This document shows positions 18,889 to 26,432 of a stretch of DNA of 64,000 nt, piece after piece. How positions within the stretch are numbered: position 1 is the first letter of the stretch; each line of letters starts with the position of its first letter. The notes beneath the pieces were generated by a model, which made no database searches, was not told where the DNA came from, and worked only from the letters and a program-made list of their open reading frames with translations. This DNA is from Leucobacter sp. Psy1 (GTDB lineage: Bacteria > Actinomycetota > Actinomycetes > Actinomycetales > Microbacteriaceae): assembly GCF_020096995.1 (NCBI RefSeq), contig NZ_CP083692.1, positions 930,001-994,000 of the forward strand, written 5' to 3'. Both the position numbers and the translations under genes were made by a program.

Positions 18889-19317
18889 ATGAGGTTCGAG
18901 ACAACGCTGTTTCAGGACGGCAACAACACTGGGGTCGAAGTGCCGGCAGAGGTCGTCGATGCACTCGGCGGTGGGAAGCGGGCGGCCGTATCCGTGACCG
19001 TGAACGGCTATCAGTATCCAAGCACGCTGGCGGTGATGGGTGGGCGTCACCTGATCCCGTTCTCATCGGACAAACGAGCGGCGACCGGGCTCGCCGGTGG
19101 CGACCCGATCGCGGTCGACCTGGAGCTCGACACGACCCCCCGAACCGTCGAAGTCCCTGAGGATTTGACCGCGGCCCTCGACGCCGCGGGGGTGCGGAGT
19201 GCGTTCGATGGGTTAGCGCCGAGCGCACGCAAGGCTCACGTGAATTCGGTCCTGAGTGCCAAAGCGCCAGAGACGCGCGCGCGGCGGATCGCCGCGATCG
19301 TCACGAAGCTCGGCTGA
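18889..19317 (+). CDS. YdeI/OmpD-associated, DUF1905 domain protein
   Basis: A 142-residue soluble protein. The N-terminal half ('MRFETTLFQDGNNTGVEVPA', 'GGGKRAAVSVTVNGYQYPST') is a DUF1905 beta-barrel. The C-terminal half ('ALDAAGVRSAFDGLAPSARK', 'HVNSVLSAKAPETRARRI') is the YdeI/OmpD-associated helical element. No biochemical function is established. It is last in a three-gene plus-strand run and converges on the GNAT gene with a 6-bp gap. Confidence 0.85.
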   Translation: MRFETTLFQDGNNTGVEVPAEVVDALGGGKRAAVSVTVNGYQYPSTLAVMGGRHLIPFSSDKRAATGLAGGDPIAVDLELDTTPRTVEVPEDLTAALDAAGVRSAFDGLAPSARKAHVNSVLSAKAPETRARRIAAIVTKLG

Positions 19318-19323
19318 ACGGTC

Positions 19324-19884
19324 TCAGCAGTGCGCTCGGTCAGTCTCGAGCATGCCGAAGATGACCGTGTCGGTCCACTCGCCCTTGCTCCACCAGTCCT
19401 GACGGAGATGCGCTTCACGGCGCATCCCGACTCGCTCGGCGAGCTTCGCCGATGCAGTGTTCCGCGCGTCCATCTGCGCGGTGACGCGATGCAGGCGCGC
19501 CGACTCGAAGGCGAAGCGCAGCACCTCTGAGACGGCTTCGGCGGCGAGACCCCGACCGCCGTGCTGCGGATCGAGTACCCAGCCGATCTCGGCGACCCGA
19601 CGCTCGCGGTCAGTGAACCAGAGCTGCACATCACCGATGGTCGCATCGTCGAGTTCGATCACGAGTGAGAGCGCGCCGTTGCTTCCCTCCAGATCGTTCC
19701 GAGAGAGTCGCTCGTGCACGTTTCGCTCGGCGTCCTCCAGGCTCCACGGTTCTTCGAGCAAGAATTGGGATACGTCGGGGCGTCCGTAGATTCTCTGGAG
19801 TGGCCCGACGTCTTCGGTCGCATGCTGGCGGAGACGGAGTCGGTCGGTGACGAGCGGGGGCTGCTGCGGAGTGGATGCGGTCAC
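19324..19884 (-). CDS. GNAT family N-acetyltransferase (RimJ/RimL-like)
   Basis: A 186-residue acetyltransferase. The N-terminal 'LVTDRLRLRQHATEDVGPL', the acetyl-CoA-binding loop 'LDPQHGGRGLAAEAVSEVL' and the ending 'NTASAKLAERVGMRREAHL' with 'WSKGEWTDTVIFGML' are characteristic of the RimJ/RimL subgroup. The acceptor substrate is unknown. The only in-frame start is a GTG very close to a GGAGGA run, so initiation may be weak or leaderless. Confidence 0.88.
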   Translation of the reverse strand: MTASTPQQPPLVTDRLRLRQHATEDVGPLQRIYGRPDVSQFLLEEPWSLEDAERNVHERLSRNDLEGSNGALSLVIELDDATIGDVQLWFTDRERRVAEIGWVLDPQHGGRGLAAEAVSEVLRFAFESARLHRVTAQMDARNTASAKLAERVGMRREAHLRQDWWSKGEWTDTVIFGMLETDRAHC

Positions 19885-19914
19885 TCCTCCACGGTAGCGA
19901 AGGTGCGTTCGTGG

Positions 19915-20958
19915 TCAACGTGGTCTGGAAGCTGGTCTCCACGCGGGGAACGGGTCGGTGAATTGCGCCCACGCGGGCGGACCCGCGGCGAGCTCCATGT
20001 CCGTGAGTGCGGCGCCGTCCAGTGCAGTGCGTAGCGCCTCGACTCGGAGGTCGAGACCGAAGAACGCGAGATCCTGCCCGGTGGCCGCCATTCGCACCGC
20101 CGTCTCCGGGGCCTGCACCGGGGTGACCGGGTCGATCGAGCAGACCTGCCCGACGTGATCCCAGCGGGCGAGCGTCGACGCCCTCGTTGCGATCCGGCAG
20201 AAGCCCGCCGACCGGATCACGGTACCGAATTCTCGCGGATCGAGCCGTTCGTCGAGCAGCGTGCGCAGCCGTGCCGGGTGGAAGGGGCGCAGCTGCTGAT
20301 AATGCAGCGAGCCGACCCTGCGGTCGGTGTGTCTCGGGCGGTGGTGACCTTGCAGGAGGGAGACCCAACCCGCACGGATTCCCGAAGGCAGAATACCGCC
20401 TGCGGGGCGCTCGGGATCGCGCATCGGCTCGGTGTCGAGTGCGACGTGGGCCGTCGGGTTGAGCGTGCTGACAAGCGCCACGAGTGCTGTGAGGTTCGGA
20501 GTCGCGAGACCCTGCCAGTTCATCAGTGCGACGGTGGATGCGCCCTCGAGTTGGCGAGCGGTGAACATGGCGACGGCCGTGTGTTCGCGAGATACGGCGC
20601 CGGGAGGGTCATCTGACGGAATCAGTCTCGTGACGGCGTACGCATCGCTCCGGAGATCGTCGATGAGGTGCGTCGCGTCGGCGACGCACACGATGGAAGT
20701 GATGCGACAGGAGTGGTGCTCGCCTGCCGCTGCTGCGATGAAGTCCTCGAGCGGTACCGTGGTCGGGAGCTCGACGATGGCTCCCGAGGCATGGGCCCAG
20801 GGGAGCACCGCGATCGCCTCATTGACAGGGTCGGTGCTCATCGCCAACCGTCTCGCCGAGAACAGTGCGCGGCCGGTCGCGGCTGCGAGGCGCACGGCAT
20901 AGTCAGTGCGTTCGTGGACGCACGTGCCGACGACGACGGTGACCTCGACGTCGGTCAT
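19915..20958 (-). CDS. CobW/COG0523-like protein with degenerate GTPase motifs, in the zinc locus
   Basis: A 347-residue protein whose C-terminal half is a CobW C-terminal domain: 'LHYQQLRPFHPARL' (RPFHP at residues 224-228), then 'RIATRASTLARWDHVGQVCS'. The N-terminal half resembles a COG0523 GTPase in layout but lacks its key residues. The P-loop GxxGxGK[ST] is replaced by 'VVVGTCVHERTDY', no CxCC metal motif is present, and the base-specificity NKxD position reads 'NWQG' (147-150). COG0523 proteins insert or traffic zinc under starvation. Its start overlaps the aztA-like stop by 4 nt, tying it to zinc uptake. GTP hydrolysis is doubtful. Confidence 0.82.
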   Translation of the reverse strand: MTDVEVTVVVGTCVHERTDYAVRLAAATGRALFSARRLAMSTDPVNEAIAVLPWAHASGAIVELPTTVPLEDFIAAAAGEHHSCRITSIVCVADATHLIDDLRSDAYAVTRLIPSDDPPGAVSREHTAVAMFTARQLEGASTVALMNWQGLATPNLTALVALVSTLNPTAHVALDTEPMRDPERPAGGILPSGIRAGWVSLLQGHHRPRHTDRRVGSLHYQQLRPFHPARLRTLLDERLDPREFGTVIRSAGFCRIATRASTLARWDHVGQVCSIDPVTPVQAPETAVRMAATGQDLAFFGLDLRVEALRTALDGAALTDMELAAGPPAWAQFTDPFPAWRPASRPR

Positions 20959-21608
20959 CGGCGCCCGGAGATGTCTCTGGGGTTCGAGACGCGGCCCTCC
21001 GCGAGCCGAATCTCGCGATCGGCACCGTCGCTCTCGGAGCGATCGTGGGTGATGCAGACGACAGCGGCACCTCGGGCGACCTCCTCCGAGAGAATGTGCT
21101 GCGTTCGCTCAGCGCTGGCCGCGTCCAGACCTGCGGAGGGCTCGTCGAGGAGGAGCACATCGGGCCGCCGCACGATGCCCTGGGCGACGAAGATCCGCTG
21201 ACGCTGGCCGCCGGAGAGCGTCGCGAGCGGGCGGTCGGCGAGCTCGCTCATGCCGACGCGTTCCAGCGCTCGGGATACGGCGCGCCGGCGATCCGCGCTC
21301 GATATTCGGAAGCCTCGCTTCCAGGTGCCGATCGAGACGGTTTCGCGCCCCGTGAGTGGGAGTGTGCGCGGGGCGTCGGGTTGCTGCAGGACGAGCGAGA
21401 GATCTCCGCGAAACGCAATCGTGCCGTGCGCGGGGGAGCGGACGCCGGCCACGAGCTCGAGGAGCGTCGACTTACCTGACCCGTTCGCACCGGTGATCGC
21501 CGTCAGTTCACCGGGGAAAAGAGTGAACGTGACGCCGCGCAGCACGGGAGTCGCCTCGTACGCGAAGTGCAGGTCGCGCACCTCGACGGCGGGTGAAGGA
21601 TCAACCAT
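20955..21608 (-). CDS. aztA: Zinc/metal ABC transporter ATP-binding protein
   Basis: A 217-residue ATPase with all motifs intact: Walker A 'GANGSGKSTLLELV', signature 'LSGGQRQRIF', Walker B 'VLLLDEPSAGLD' and switch His in 'ITHD'. It powers the permease encoded divergently at 21664. Its downstream partner is the CobW-like gene (4-nt overlap). A TATAGT (-10-like, 21621-21616 on this strand) lies about 8 bp upstream of the ATG, so the transcript may be leaderless. A Zur-like palindrome lies just upstream. The aztA name rests on the AztD-type lipoproteins in the locus; znuC-like is the broader call. Confidence 0.9.
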   Translation of the reverse strand: MVDPSPAVEVRDLHFAYEATPVLRGVTFTLFPGELTAITGANGSGKSTLLELVAGVRSPAHGTIAFRGDLSLVLQQPDAPRTLPLTGRETVSIGTWKRGFRISSADRRRAVSRALERVGMSELADRPLATLSGGQRQRIFVAQGIVRRPDVLLLDEPSAGLDAASAERTQHILSEEVARGAAVVCITHDRSESDGADREIRLAEGRVSNPRDISGRR

Positions 21609-21626
21609 GCAATCGACTATAGCATT

Positions 21627-21647
21627 TGATAATCGTTATCGATAACG
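21627..21647. promoter_or_regulatory. Zur-type palindrome in the divergent zinc-uptake promoter
   Basis: TGATAATCGTTATC (21627-21640) resembles the TGAAAAT-x-ATTTTCA zinc-uptake-regulator box. An overlapping perfect 14-bp palindrome CGTTATCGATAACG occupies 21634-21647. The whole divergent gap is only 55 bp, so a repressor here would block both promoters. Zur binding is inferred from sequence and from the zinc genes on either side. Confidence 0.75.
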
Positions 21648-21663
21648 TGTACGTTCTCTGGGT

Positions 21664-22614
21664 GTGCCAGTATTTCTCGAACCGTTCGCCACCGAATTCT
21701 TCACCCGAGCCCTGTTCGGCGGGAGCCTCGTCGCGGTGATCTGCGGCGTCGTGGGCACCTGGGTGGTGATCCGTGGCATGGCGTTTCTTGGCGAGGCCAT
21801 CGGGCACGGCATGCTGCCCGGTGTCGCCCTCGCCACGATTCTCGGGTTGCCGCTCCTGCTCGGCGCTGCCGTCAGCGCGATCGTGATGAGCGGAGCGATC
21901 GGAGTGCTGCAGCGGAGGGGTCGGCTGTCGTATGACACGAGCATCGGACTCCTCTTCGTCGCGATGCTCTCTCTCGGAGTGATCATCGTTTCCCACTCAC
22001 GCAGCTTCGCAACCGACGCCACGGCGCTGCTCTTCGGCGATATTCTCGCCATCGGCAGCACCGACATCGTCCTCCTCTGCGTGGCGCTCGTCGTCACTCT
22101 TGCGGTGACCACGGCCATGCACCGCTCATTCGTCGCGACAGCATTCGATCGGCGACTTTCCCAGGTCCTGGGCCTTCGCCCGCAGCTCGCGCACCTCGCG
22201 CTGGTCGGCCTCGTCACCCTCGCGGTCGTCGCATCGTTCCAGGCCGTGGGCACCCTGCTCGTCGTCGGTCTACTCATCGCCCCCGCCGTCGCAGCTCGTG
22301 CATGGACGGTCCGGATCCCCACCGCCATGGCGTTGTCCGCGGTGACCGGCGTGCTCGCGGTCACCTCTGGACTTCTCGTGTCGTGGCACGCCGGAACCGC
22401 GGCGGGGGCGTCGATCGCGGGATCGGCGATCCTGTTCGCCCTCTGTTCTTCGACGGCCCGAGCACTGTTCGAGCGCACCTTCCGCCGCCCGACCCCCACC
22501 ATCCCACTCACGAAAGGACCACATGAACCTGTCGAGGTCACTGATCGCGCTCCCGCTGACGGTCATCTGCATCGGACTAGCGGGGTGCTCCACAGCACCC
22601 GAGCCGGACGATGA
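21664..22614 (+). CDS. aztB: Zinc/metal ABC transporter permease
   Basis: A 316-residue permease of the ABC-3 (ZnuB/MntB) family with about eight to nine helices. Signatures include 'ICGVVGTWVVIRGMAFLGEA', 'IGHGMLPGVALA', 'QVLGLRPQLAHLALVGLVT' and 'FQAVGTLLVVGLLIAPAVAA'. It starts on GTG 21664, 17 bp after the Zur-like palindrome. The reading frame runs 92 nt into the next gene, giving a hydrophilic tail of about 30 residues ('PHEPVEVTDRAPADGHLH') not typical of the family. Either the overlap is real or the true stop has been lost. Confidence 0.9.
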   Translation: MPVFLEPFATEFFTRALFGGSLVAVICGVVGTWVVIRGMAFLGEAIGHGMLPGVALATILGLPLLLGAAVSAIVMSGAIGVLQRRGRLSYDTSIGLLFVAMLSLGVIIVSHSRSFATDATALLFGDILAIGSTDIVLLCVALVVTLAVTTAMHRSFVATAFDRRLSQVLGLRPQLAHLALVGLVTLAVVASFQAVGTLLVVGLLIAPAVAARAWTVRIPTAMALSAVTGVLAVTSGLLVSWHAGTAAGASIAGSAILFALCSSTARALFERTFRRPTPTIPLTKGPHEPVEVTDRAPADGHLHRTSGVLHSTRAGR

Positions 22615-23734
22615 TGCCGGAGCCGGCGCGGGCGACGGTCACGGCGAGATCGCTGGCGCTGCCGAAGTGGCGGAGCCGCCGCTCGCTCTCGTCACCGTCG
22701 ATGCCGAGGGCAACGCCGGAATGCTCGATCTGTTGAACGAGGAGCAGAGCGACCTCGGTGCCATCGGAGCTCCAGAGGCGCTCGCGACCGACGGACGCTA
22801 CGCGTTCGTCTCGACCGCGGATGGCGTCGAGGTCATCGACTCCGGCCGTTGGACCTGGGACCATGTCGACCACTTCCACTATTACCGTGCGGAGGCCCGC
22901 CTCGTCGGCACCGTCGAGGGTGAGGGGCCCGCACGGATCTCTACCGGCATGCTGTCGACCGCCGGGTCCACCGGCCTCTTCTTCGCGGGATCAGGCGAAG
23001 CGGTACTCCTCGACAACGCTGCGCTCGCCGAGGGAGAGATCTCCGAGCGATTCCGGATCGAAGTCGATGCCGATCAGGGCGTCGTGGCACCGCTCGGCGA
23101 CGGCGCCCTGATCGCCGACGGCGACACGCTCGTCTTCCACGATGCCGACGGCGAGGCGACTGAGACTTCTGCTCCGTGCCCCGACGCGAGCGATTCGATC
23201 ACGACTCGCGTGGCGCTCGCGGTTGGGTGCGGAGACGGGGCGGTGCTCGCGACCGCGACCGACGACGCCGTGGAGCTCGAGCACGTCCCGTTCCCCGACG
23301 GGACTGACGTCGAGGCCGGAGCCGTCACCGCGTTCGAAGCGCGGAAAGGACGGCCCACGGTGGCCGGTCTCGCCGCAGAGCGAGGGTTCTGGCTGCTGAG
23401 CACGCGAGAGCGGACCTGGTCCCACGTCGACACGGCTCACGAGCTCGAGCGTGTGGTCGCGGTCGACGACGCTGATGACCACGTGGTCGCCCTGGATGCC
23501 GAGGGGCGCATCCGAGTACTCGACGCCGAGTCCGGCGAAGAGCTCGCGGCGACCGAACCGCTGGTCGGCGAGGTCACCGAGAACGTCTCGCTGACCGTCG
23601 ACGATCAACGCGCGTACCTCAACGACCCGAGTGCTGGGGTCGTGTACGAGGTTGACTACGCGGGAGAAGCGCGCGTCGCGCGCACGCTCGAGCCGTCACC
23701 GGTCGCCGACTTCGTCGCGGAGGTCGGGCGATGA
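22523..23734 (+). CDS. AztD-like beta-propeller lipoprotein of the zinc ABC locus (first)
   Basis: A 403-residue exported lipoprotein. The signal peptide ends in lipobox 'LAGC' (Cys22), followed by an acidic Gly/Asp linker. The rest looks like a beta-propeller, with repeated 'VLDAESGEELAAT'- and 'YLNDPSAGVVYEVD'-type blades. A striking His cluster 'WDHVDHFHYY' (His114, His117, His119) is a candidate metal site. ATG 22523 follows GAAAGGA. It overlaps the permease by 92 nt and the solute-binding gene by 4 nt (ATGA). Lying between aztB- and aztC-like genes, it is probably a periplasmic zinc chaperone paralogous to the protein at 24667. Confidence 0.78.
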   Translation: MNLSRSLIALPLTVICIGLAGCSTAPEPDDDAGAGAGDGHGEIAGAAEVAEPPLALVTVDAEGNAGMLDLLNEEQSDLGAIGAPEALATDGRYAFVSTADGVEVIDSGRWTWDHVDHFHYYRAEARLVGTVEGEGPARISTGMLSTAGSTGLFFAGSGEAVLLDNAALAEGEISERFRIEVDADQGVVAPLGDGALIADGDTLVFHDADGEATETSAPCPDASDSITTRVALAVGCGDGAVLATATDDAVELEHVPFPDGTDVEAGAVTAFEARKGRPTVAGLAAERGFWLLSTRERTWSHVDTAHELERVVAVDDADDHVVALDAEGRIRVLDAESGEELAATEPLVGEVTENVSLTVDDQRAYLNDPSAGVVYEVDYAGEARVARTLEPSPVADFVAEVGR

Positions 23735-24645
23735 GGTGGGTCCGCAGTGCAGGGCTCGTCGTCGGACTGGTCGTAGCGGCGGCTGCCACGGGCTGCAGTG
23801 CCGCCGGCAGCGACACCCCGCGGATCGTGGTGACGACGAACATCCTCGGCGACGTCGTCGGGGAGATCGCGGGGGAAGAGGCCGAGGTGACGACCCTCAT
23901 GAAACCGAACGCCGATCCTCACTCGTTCGAGATCTCTGCGCAGGAAGCGTCGCTCATGGAGTCTGCTGACCTCATCGTGTCGAACGGGCTCGGACTGGAG
24001 GAGGGGCTGCAGCAGCATCTCGACCGCGCCGTCGCCGCCGGGGCCCCTGCGCTCGCCGCGGGGGATCACATCGCGGTGCTCGATTACACCTCGGAGGATG
24101 CGGCGGGCACGCCCGATCCGCACTTCTGGACCGATCCCGAGCGCATGGTGGACGTCGTGGATGCCGTGGAGGAGGAGATCGCCGCCATCCCGGGTGTTGA
24201 CGAGGAGGTCGTCGGGGCGAACGCGGACGCGTATCGCGCCGAACTCGAGCTGCTCGACGCGGAGATGGTGGAGGCGTTCTCTGCGATCCCCGAAAACCGA
24301 CGCGCCCTCGTCACCAATCACCACGTGTTCGGCTATCTGGCCGACCGCTTCGGGTTCCGCGTCGTCGGGGCCGTGATCCCCGGCGGCACGACGCTTGCTG
24401 CCCCGAGCGCCGCGGACCTCCGTGACCTCGCCTCGGCGATCGAGGAGGCCGACGTGCCGACGATCTTCGCGGAGTCCTCGCAGCCCGACCGTCTCGTGCA
24501 GGTGCTTGCGAGCGAGGCCGGCGTCGAAGTCGATGTCGCGGAGCTGTTCACCGAGTCCCTCACCGAACCAGGCGAGGGGGCCGACACCTACCTGACCATG
24601 ATGCGCACCAACACGGAGCGCATCGCCGACGGGCTCAGCAGTTGA
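23731..24645 (+). CDS. aztC: Zinc ABC transporter substrate-binding lipoprotein (ZnuA/AztC-like)
   Basis: A 304-residue cluster A-I metal-binding protein. The lipobox 'ATGC' gives lipidated Cys22. Metal-ligand candidates fall at family positions: His64 ('ADPHSFE'), His131 ('PDPHFWTDP') and His197/His198 ('TNHHVFGYL'), with a C-terminal acidic ligand region near 'IFAESSQPD'. It lacks the long His-rich loop of classical ZnuA, as AztC proteins do; those receive zinc from AztD. It starts in a 4-nt overlap with the upstream lipoprotein and ends 21 bp before the AztD gene. Confidence 0.9.
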   Translation: MRWVRSAGLVVGLVVAAAATGCSAAGSDTPRIVVTTNILGDVVGEIAGEEAEVTTLMKPNADPHSFEISAQEASLMESADLIVSNGLGLEEGLQQHLDRAVAAGAPALAAGDHIAVLDYTSEDAAGTPDPHFWTDPERMVDVVDAVEEEIAAIPGVDEEVVGANADAYRAELELLDAEMVEAFSAIPENRRALVTNHHVFGYLADRFGFRVVGAVIPGGTTLAAPSAADLRDLASAIEEADVPTIFAESSQPDRLVQVLASEAGVEVDVAELFTESLTEPGEGADTYLTMMRTNTERIADGLSS

Positions 24646-24666
24646 GCACCACCTGAAAGGAACACG

Positions 24667-25857
24667 ATGAAACGTACGACACGAGTCACCGCTGCGGGCG
24701 CCGCAATCGCAGCGACGGCGTTGCTCGCGACGGCCTGCGCCGCGGGCGGCGGGAACGATGGAGGGAGCGACGACGACGGGGCGAACGCCGAAGGGCGGAT
24801 CGCTGTGGCCTACGAGGGCGGGATATCCGTGCTCGACCCCGAGACGCTGGAGGTGGTGGACGAGCTCGAAACCGAGGAGTTCACCCGCCTCAACGCGTTC
24901 GGCGACGGTCGCACGGTTGCCGTGACCACGTCTGCCGGCTTCCAGATGCTCGATACCGCCGAGCCCACGCTCACGGATGTCGTTTTCGATGCGTCGGCAG
25001 CCGGTCACGTCGTGACCCACCACGGCAAGACGGTTCTCTACGATGACGGCACCGGGAAGACGACGATCCTCGACACCGACGTCTTCGCGGACGGCTACGG
25101 TGAGACACCGGAGGGGGAGAGCTACACTGCCGATGCGCCCCACCACGGCGTCTCGATCGTGCTCGAGGACGGTACCCTGCTCACGACGGTCGGCGACGAG
25201 AATTCGCGCTCCGGTGCCGCGGCGCTCCACGAGCACGGCGACCACTGGGACACCGAGGCATCGAACGACACCTGCCCAGGCATCCACGGCGAAGGCACGG
25301 CAGCGGACGAGGCCGTGATCTTCGGCTGTGAGGACGGCGCCCTGCTCTACCAGGCGGGTGAGTTCACGAAGTTCGACGCTCCCGACGACTACGGCCGCAT
25401 GGGCAACGCGTTCGTTTCCGACACGAGCCCGATCGTTGTCGGAGACTACAAGAACGACCCCGATGCTGAGGGGTACCTGCTGAATGCGGTGACGCTCATC
25501 GACACGGCAGCCCACACGTATGAGGTCGTTGACCTGCCCGATGGCGTCGAGTACACGTTCCGCGACGTCGCGCGCGGCCCGGACGACCTCGCATACATCC
25601 TCTCCACCGACGGGCAGATCCACGTGCTCGACCCCGAGTCCGGCGAGGTGACGGACGCGTTCCCCGTTGTCGACGCCTGGGAGGGGCCGGCCGACTGGCA
25701 GGACCCCCACCCCGCCATCAAGGTGGACGGCGACATCGCCTACGTCACCGAGCCGGCGAAGAACTCCGTGCACAAGGTCGATCTGACGACCGGCGAGGTG
25801 CTCCAGTCGGTCGAACTCGACCAGACGCCGAACGAGATGGCGGTCGCGCTGGGGTAG
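24667..25857 (+). CDS. aztD: Zinc metallochaperone AztD-type lipoprotein
   Basis: A 396-residue exported beta-propeller. The signal peptide ends in 'ATAC' (Cys24). Conserved AztD-like elements are visible: 'AGHVVTHHGKTVLYDD' (His114, His118, His119), 'ADAPHHGVSIVLEDGT' (His159/160), 'LHEHGDHW', and a disulfide-type Cys pair from 'CPGIHGEG' (Cys203) to 'IFGCEDG'. AztD hands zinc to AztC outside the cytoplasmic membrane. ATG 24667 follows AAAGGAAC. It closes the operon and is followed by a strong hairpin. Confidence 0.88.
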   Translation: MKRTTRVTAAGAAIAATALLATACAAGGGNDGGSDDDGANAEGRIAVAYEGGISVLDPETLEVVDELETEEFTRLNAFGDGRTVAVTTSAGFQMLDTAEPTLTDVVFDASAAGHVVTHHGKTVLYDDGTGKTTILDTDVFADGYGETPEGESYTADAPHHGVSIVLEDGTLLTTVGDENSRSGAAALHEHGDHWDTEASNDTCPGIHGEGTAADEAVIFGCEDGALLYQAGEFTKFDAPDDYGRMGNAFVSDTSPIVVGDYKNDPDAEGYLLNAVTLIDTAAHTYEVVDLPDGVEYTFRDVARGPDDLAYILSTDGQIHVLDPESGEVTDAFPVVDAWEGPADWQDPHPAIKVDGDIAYVTEPAKNSVHKVDLTTGEVLQSVELDQTPNEMAVALG

Positions 25858-25868
25858 TCCTCACGTTG

Positions 25869-25904
25869 GCGGGGCGGAACGACTCATCGAGGCTTCCGCC
25901 CCGC
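25869..25904 (+). terminator. Strong hairpin terminating the zinc operon
   Basis: An 11-bp perfect stem, GCGGGGCGGAA (25869-25879) with TTCCGCCCCGC (25894-25904), has a 14-nt loop. It begins 12 bp after the aztD stop. There is no U-tract, as is common for high-GC actinobacterial terminators. Confidence 0.75.
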
Positions 25905-25905
25905 T

Positions 25906-26224
25906 TCCGCGTGCGAAGATGCCACGAAGTCTCCGTTCGCGGGGAGCGGTGAGCGCCGCCCATCCTGCGGAGACGCGACGGCGCTGCGTGAGGGCGTACC
26001 GAACTCAGGGGAGGCTGTGGTGCGCGGTGAACGGTTTCGCCGTCGTGCACGGCGAGGGCCGTGCTGTGAGCAGGGGCAAGGATCGGCCGGCCGAAGCCGG
26101 GGAACCGCTTCGGCGGCGGCACCAGGATCGCCGGACTGTTCTGGGCGAGCCAGCGGCCGGTGAAGGGGTAGTTCAGGTCGGCTGAAGTGCCCGCGGTGTC
26201 ACCCTTCCATTGTGAATCGAGCAA
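25906..26224 (-). pseudogene. Decayed M23-family metallopeptidase remnant
   Basis: The minus strand from 26224 encodes 'LNYPFTGRWLAQNSPA', then jumps directly to 'PPPKRFPGFGRPILAP' and 'ALAVHDGETVHRAPQPPLSS'. As I recall intact actinobacterial M23-like peptidases, about 40 residues between these blocks are missing, including the first zinc His segment. Near 26010 the frame breaks: 'SSV' is followed, in another frame, by 'YALTQRRRVSAGWAAL', the next family block. The sequence context (GGTAC) suggests loss of about 5 bp of a GGTACGGTAC-like repeat. The C-terminal catalytic His region is absent. The remnant lies between the zinc operon and the toxin gene. Confidence 0.72.
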
Positions 26225-26368
26225 CCGTCGATGCGGGTTCGTGGCGCTGCTGCTCCTCTGGGGGGCATTCTCTGGCGCCGAGCGATCAAAGGGGTCGTTG
26301 TTCGAGCTGCTGAGTGCGCGGAGCGAATCCGCATCCGGCTGTCCGCAAATGTATTTGACAACTCAAGA

Positions 26369-26415
26369 TGGCATATGCCAATGTTCTCGATAGCACGTAA
26401 ATGTGGCATACATTT
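26369..26415 (+). promoter_or_regulatory. AT-rich leader with two dyads before the toxin gene
   Basis: This stretch has markedly lower GC than its surroundings. It holds a perfect 12-bp palindrome TGGCATATGCCA (26369-26380) and an inverted repeat AAATGT/ACATTT (26399-26415). TTGACA at 26355-26360 could be a -35 element. Both dyads share the half GGCAT(A). They end 17 bp before the toxin ATG. They may be regulator sites, but no adjacent regulator gene points to one. Confidence 0.45.
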
Positions 26416-26432
26416 CGAGATCGAGGACCGAT

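Noticed and set aside
23656-25773. A 705-codon open frame on the minus strand across aztC and aztD
   Set aside because: It is the antisense shadow of two strong lipoprotein genes. Its translation is His/Arg/Gly-rich with no domain, typical of high-GC reverse frames.
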